From: Alphaproteobacteria bacterium
GTDB lineage: Bacteria; Pseudomonadota; Alphaproteobacteria; Micavibrionales; Micavibrionaceae
DNA length: 44,039 bases
Assembly (NCBI GenBank): GCA_027482195.1
Contig: JAIXWE010000011.1
Coordinates: 1-44,039, forward strand
Direction of reading: 5' to 3'
In this document: positions 40,968 to 44,039 of the stretch, in pieces
How the letters are laid out: each line of letters starts with the position of its first letter
Numbering within the stretch: the stretch's first letter is position 1
Notes under the pieces: generated by a model
What the model was told of the DNA's origin: nothing
Seen by the model: only the letters and a program-made list of their open reading frames with translations
Databases searched by the model: none
Position numbers and translations under genes: made by a program

Positions 40968-42212
40968 TCATATTTTTTTCACGTTTATTTCCCCGTCTTG
41001 AAAAGAGAGGGTTAAAAGATCATCGCGCGCCGCCGCCGCTTGGGTGAGAATATGCCCGTTTTGGCGCACCACAGCAAAGCCGCGCTTAAGGGTTGATTTA
41101 TAAGATAATGTTTCCAGCATGCGGTGAAGATGGTGAATTTTTTGCTTTGATAGCTCTAATTGAGAGGTGGGCGGGTGAAGCCGCAAGGTGGTGCGTAAAA
41201 ATTTTTCCCGCGCGTTTGAGACCGCATGACGTAAAGCGGCGCGCAATTGATCTGTTAGGTGGTCAAGTTTTTGAACCCGTGTTTCAAAAAAGCGTAACGG
41301 ATCTTTAAGCCGAGTATGAACAAGGTCAAAATAGGATGATGAATCTTTTATCTTGCGTTGAAGTGCGCGTACCATGCGTATGGTGAAATCTTCAACCGTA
41401 AAGATAAGGCTTAATCGCTCCGGCAAGGCAAATTCGGCCGCCGCCGTTGGGGTCGGTGCACGAAGATCGGCGGCATAGTCAATCAAGGTTGTGTCCGTTT
41501 CATGCCCCACAGCGGAGATGATGGGAATGGGGCACGCGGCAACGGCACGTACAACATTTTCTTCGTTAAAGGGCATAAGATCTTCGAGCGATCCGCCGCC
41601 GCGCGCCACAATAATCACATCGGGGCGGATTTTCATTGGTGCAGAATGAAAGCCCGTAATTGCGGCGGCAATGTTATCGGCCGCCCCCACCCCTTGGACA
41701 TTCACCGGCCATACAAGAACATGACACGGAAACCGATCTTGAACGCGGTGTAAAATATCACGAATAACCGCCCCGGTGGGCGATGTCACAACACCAATAA
41801 TTTTGGGCAATGCGGGAAGGCTTTTTTTACGCGCGCTATCGAATAATCCCTCATTCGCAAGTTTTTTACGGCGATCCTCAATCAGCTTTAACAAGGCCCC
41901 TTCGCCCGCAAGCTCCATCTGCTCAATCACAAGTTGATAATTTGAACGTGCGGGGTAAGTGGTAATACGCCCCGTACAAATCACCTCCATGCCCATTTCA
42001 GGTTTAATGGATAATTTGGCCAGTTGGCCCCGCCAACACACAACGCTTAAAACAGAATCGGCGTCTTTGAGATCAGAATATAAATGACCAGAGCTATGAA
42101 TATTAACTTTGGAGAGCTCGCCGCGTACACGGATGCGCGCAAAAGATTGTTCCATCGTTTGTTTGATGGCTGTTGCGATTTCTGAAACACTGAATTCTGG
42201 AAGATTGGACAT
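40968..42212 (-). CDS. xseA: Exodeoxyribonuclease VII large subunit
   Basis: A 414-residue XseA. The N-terminal OB-fold (about 1-105) starts FSVSEIATAIKQTMEQSFARIRVRGELS and contains HLYSDLKDADSVLSVVCWRG. The catalytic core includes IGVVTSPTGAVIRDILHRVQDRFP, VIIVARGGGSLEDLMPFNEENVVRAV and ISAVGHETDTTLIDYAADLRAPTPTAAAE, all strongly conserved. A helical region follows. It degrades single-stranded DNA with XseB, whose gene is not here. It diverges from putA. Confidence 0.96.
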   Translation of the reverse strand: MSNLPEFSVSEIATAIKQTMEQSFARIRVRGELSKVNIHSSGHLYSDLKDADSVLSVVCWRGQLAKLSIKPEMGMEVICTGRITTYPARSNYQLVIEQMELAGEGALLKLIEDRRKKLANEGLFDSARKKSLPALPKIIGVVTSPTGAVIRDILHRVQDRFPCHVLVWPVNVQGVGAADNIAAAITGFHSAPMKIRPDVIIVARGGGSLEDLMPFNEENVVRAVAACPIPIISAVGHETDTTLIDYAADLRAPTPTAAAEFALPERLSLIFTVEDFTIRMVRALQRKIKDSSSYFDLVHTRLKDPLRFFETRVQKLDHLTDQLRAALRHAVSNAREKFLRTTLRLHPPTSQLELSKQKIHHLHRMLETLSYKSTLKRGFAVVRQNGHILTQAAAARDDLLTLSFQDGEINVKKI

Positions 42213-42250
42213 GCTTTATTTTTATCAGAAAAACCTGTTAAATTAAAGCC

Positions 42251-44039
42251 ATGACACAGATTCTTTGGACATACCCTGAATTTCATTTACGCGATGAAGA
42301 ATTCTGCGTGCAGAATCTTTTGAAGTATCTTGATTGGGATGATGTGCGTGCGCGCCGCGTTTCTGAGAAGGCCGCCGCACTTATCACCATTATGCGTCAT
42401 GAAAAATCAAGTTTGGGCGAAATTGAAACAATGCTCAATGCTTACCCACTTCATACAGAAGAAGGTTTGGCGTTGATGACATTGGCGGAATCGGTTTTGC
42501 GCATTCCTGATAAGGATACATTAGATGAATTGATTGCTGAGAAATTATCGCAAGGTGCGTGGGACAAAGCGGGCGGCGGCGATATGTTCACCAACGCGGC
42601 CGGTACGGGCTTGGCGTTGGCTCATAAAACGCTCAACTCTATGTTGGGCGGAATGGGAAAGCCGGTTATTCGCAAAACAATCACCGAAGTTATTCGCCGC
42701 ATGGGCGGACAATTTGTTTTGGGTGAAACGATTGATGAGGCGATGAAGCAAGCGCGTGCTTACCACGCAAAAAAATACCGTTTGTCTTATGATATGTTGG
42801 GGGAAGGGGCGCGCACTTATGATGATTCCCGGCGTTATTTTGAATCTTATGCGACGGCGATTCAAAAAATAAGTGAGCAAGCTTTTGATTCTGATCCTTT
42901 AAAAAATCCAGGAATGTCGGTAAAGCTTTCCGCACTTCATCCGCGTTACACATGGTCGCGCGCACAAGATTGCGTGGCGTCTTTGGTAAAAGATTTGGTA
43001 GCTTTGGCGATGATGGCGAAAGATTATAATATCGCCCTTACGATGGATGCAGAAGAATCGGATCGTCTTGATTTATCTTTAAATATTTTTTCCCAAGTGC
43101 GCGCCGACCCGCTTTTACAAGGATGGGATGGTTTGGGCTTGGCGGTACAGGCCTATGATAAACGAGCCTTCGCGGTCATTGACGATATCGCAAAGCTGGC
43201 AAAAAAAACCGCAAGCAAGATTCAAGTACGCCTTGTAAAAGGCGCTTATTGGGATTCTGAGATAAAGAAAGCGCAAATGGCGGGCCTGCCTGATTACCCT
43301 GTTTTTACGCGCAAGGAAAATACGGATTTATCTTACCTTGCCTGTGCCCAAAAATTATTGTCTTTGCGAGATGTTCTTTATCCGATGTTTGCAACACATA
43401 ATGCGCATACGGCCTGTGCGATTATTGACATGGCGGGGAATGATCAATCGGGGTTTGAGTTTCAACGTCTTCACGGCATGGGTGAGGCATTGGGCGATAG
43501 GGTGGTGGAAAATAATCCGGTGACAATTTATGCCCCTGTGGGTGCTTATGCTGATTTACTGCCTTATCTTGTGCGCCGCATGTTAGAGAATGGAGCATCG
43601 ACATCTTTTGTTCAACATGTGCGTAATGAAAACATACCCTCACATGATTTGGCACACGATATTGTCGCCGCTATTCAAAAACAAAAATTATATCGCCATC
43701 CTTCCATTCCACTTCCAAAAACTATTTTCTCGAATCGCAAAAATTCCCAAGGTTTTGATGTGGCAGATGTACGTGTGCGCCAGGCTCTTCAGCCGCCCAT
43801 TAAAATTTTTGAGGAAGCGACCCCGTTGATTAAAGGTCAGCCAGTCAAGATGGGAAGTCCTTACACGCCGCATGCTCCTCACGATATCGGTTATAAGTTA
43901 TCTTCCGTATTTGTTTCATCGCCGGATCAAGTTGCAACCGCGTTTCATGTCGCGCAACGTGGCTTTGAAATATGGTCACAACAATCTGCATCAAAACGCG
44001 CCGAAGTTTTGAACAATATGGCGGATCGTCTTGAGGGTA
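42251..44039 (+). CDS. putA: Bifunctional proline dehydrogenase / P5C dehydrogenase PutA, 3' end cut by window edge
   Basis: The frame is open from the ATG at 42251 to the window end (596 codons) and is absent from the ORF track for lack of a stop. It starts with a helical arm domain, without the ribbon-helix-helix DNA-binding domain of E. coli PutA, so it is probably not an autoregulator. The proline dehydrogenase barrel follows: RYFESYATAIQKI, MSVKLSALHPRY, VRLVKGAYWDSEIKKAQ, MFATHNAHTACAII, FQRLHGMGEAL and RRMLENGASTSFV, the last being an FAD/substrate signature. The final visible part begins the aldehyde dehydrogenase domain. It oxidises proline to glutamate. Divergent from xseA with a 38-bp gap. 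Confidence 0.95.
   Translation, partial: MTQILWTYPEFHLRDEEFCVQNLLKYLDWDDVRARRVSEKAAALITIMRHEKSSLGEIETMLNAYPLHTEEGLALMTLAESVLRIPDKDTLDELIAEKLSQGAWDKAGGGDMFTNAAGTGLALAHKTLNSMLGGMGKPVIRKTITEVIRRMGGQFVLGETIDEAMKQARAYHAKKYRLSYDMLGEGARTYDDSRRYFESYATAIQKISEQAFDSDPLKNPGMSVKLSALHPRYTWSRAQDCVASLVKDLVALAMMAKDYNIALTMDAEESDRLDLSLNIFSQVRADPLLQGWDGLGLAVQAYDKRAFAVIDDIAKLAKKTASKIQVRLVKGAYWDSEIKKAQMAGLPDYPVFTRKENTDLSYLACAQKLLSLRDVLYPMFATHNAHTACAIIDMAGNDQSGFEFQRLHGMGEALGDRVVENNPVTIYAPVGAYADLLPYLVRRMLENGASTSFVQHVRNENIPSHDLAHDIVAAIQKQKLYRHPSIPLPKTIFSNRKNSQGFDVADVRVRQALQPPIKIFEEATPLIKGQPVKMGSPYTPHAPHDIGYKLSSVFVSSPDQVATAFHVAQRGFEIWSQQSASKRAEVLNNMADRLEG

Overview
The window is a gene-dense chromosomal segment of an alphaproteobacterium. 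The evidence is the kdsD-lptC-lptA-lptB-rpoN-hpf-ptsN gene order, an hsp20-DUF1150 pair behind a ROSE-like RNA thermometer, a GTTC-N7-GTTC type LexA box and a TTAA-N7-TTAA (CtrA-type) site. A Micavibrio/Rhodospirillales-like lineage is plausible, mainly because of the tandem DotA/TraY-like genes, but I could not test this. No transposase, CRISPR array or integrase was seen.

Layout. 1-1.9 kb: a pilin-like gene cut by the left edge, two small genes, hsp20 and DUF1150. 1.9-2.7 kb: a PP2C-like phosphatase whose DGH metal motif sits at the C-terminus instead of near the N-terminus. 2.7-10.1 kb: envelope and nitrogen-regulation block (ptsN, hpf, rpoN, lptB, lptA, lptC, kdsD, rnd on the minus strand), with murI inserted in the opposite orientation. 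10.16-10.24 kb: tRNA-Leu(CAG). 10.3-13.3 kb: a four-gene plus-strand operon of a receiver/degenerate-GGDEF protein, a lipoprotein, a short Wza-like exporter and a Wzc-like protein with all nucleotide motifs eroded. 13.3-13.9 kb: a LexA-box promoter, an intrinsic terminator and an orphan phage-structural-like gene, then a tandem palindromic repeat. 13.9-19 kb: recR, lolA, an unrecognised gene, ftsK and a small membrane protein, with DnaA-like and CtrA-like sites between the last two. 19-24 kb: a second copy of the palindromic repeat, an overlooked 57-aa gene, pheA, a membrane cytochrome c, and pepA-epmB/kamA-holC. 24-28 kb: lptF-lptG, mlaA, mlaC. 28-37.1 kb: three tandem DotA/TraY-like giant membrane proteins without other type IVB secretion genes. 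37.2-44 kb: ettA, two TerD-family genes, an unrecognised gene, xseA and the start of putA, cut by the right edge.

Taken together, much of the window serves the outer envelope: LPS precursor synthesis (kdsD), LPS transport (lptA, B, C, F, G), lipoprotein transport (lolA), phospholipid retrograde transport (mlaA, mlaC), peptidoglycan precursor supply (murI) and possibly capsule export. The most unusual parts are the orphan DotA/TraY triplet with a shared upstream box, the motif-shuffled PP2C, the pseudo-enzyme polysaccharide operon and the SOS-type promoter in front of a lone phage-like gene. No gene-free stretch exceeds about 300 bases; the longest (roughly 13.31-13.52 kb, 26.27-26.46 kb, 18.49-18.69 kb) are described as regulatory entries.
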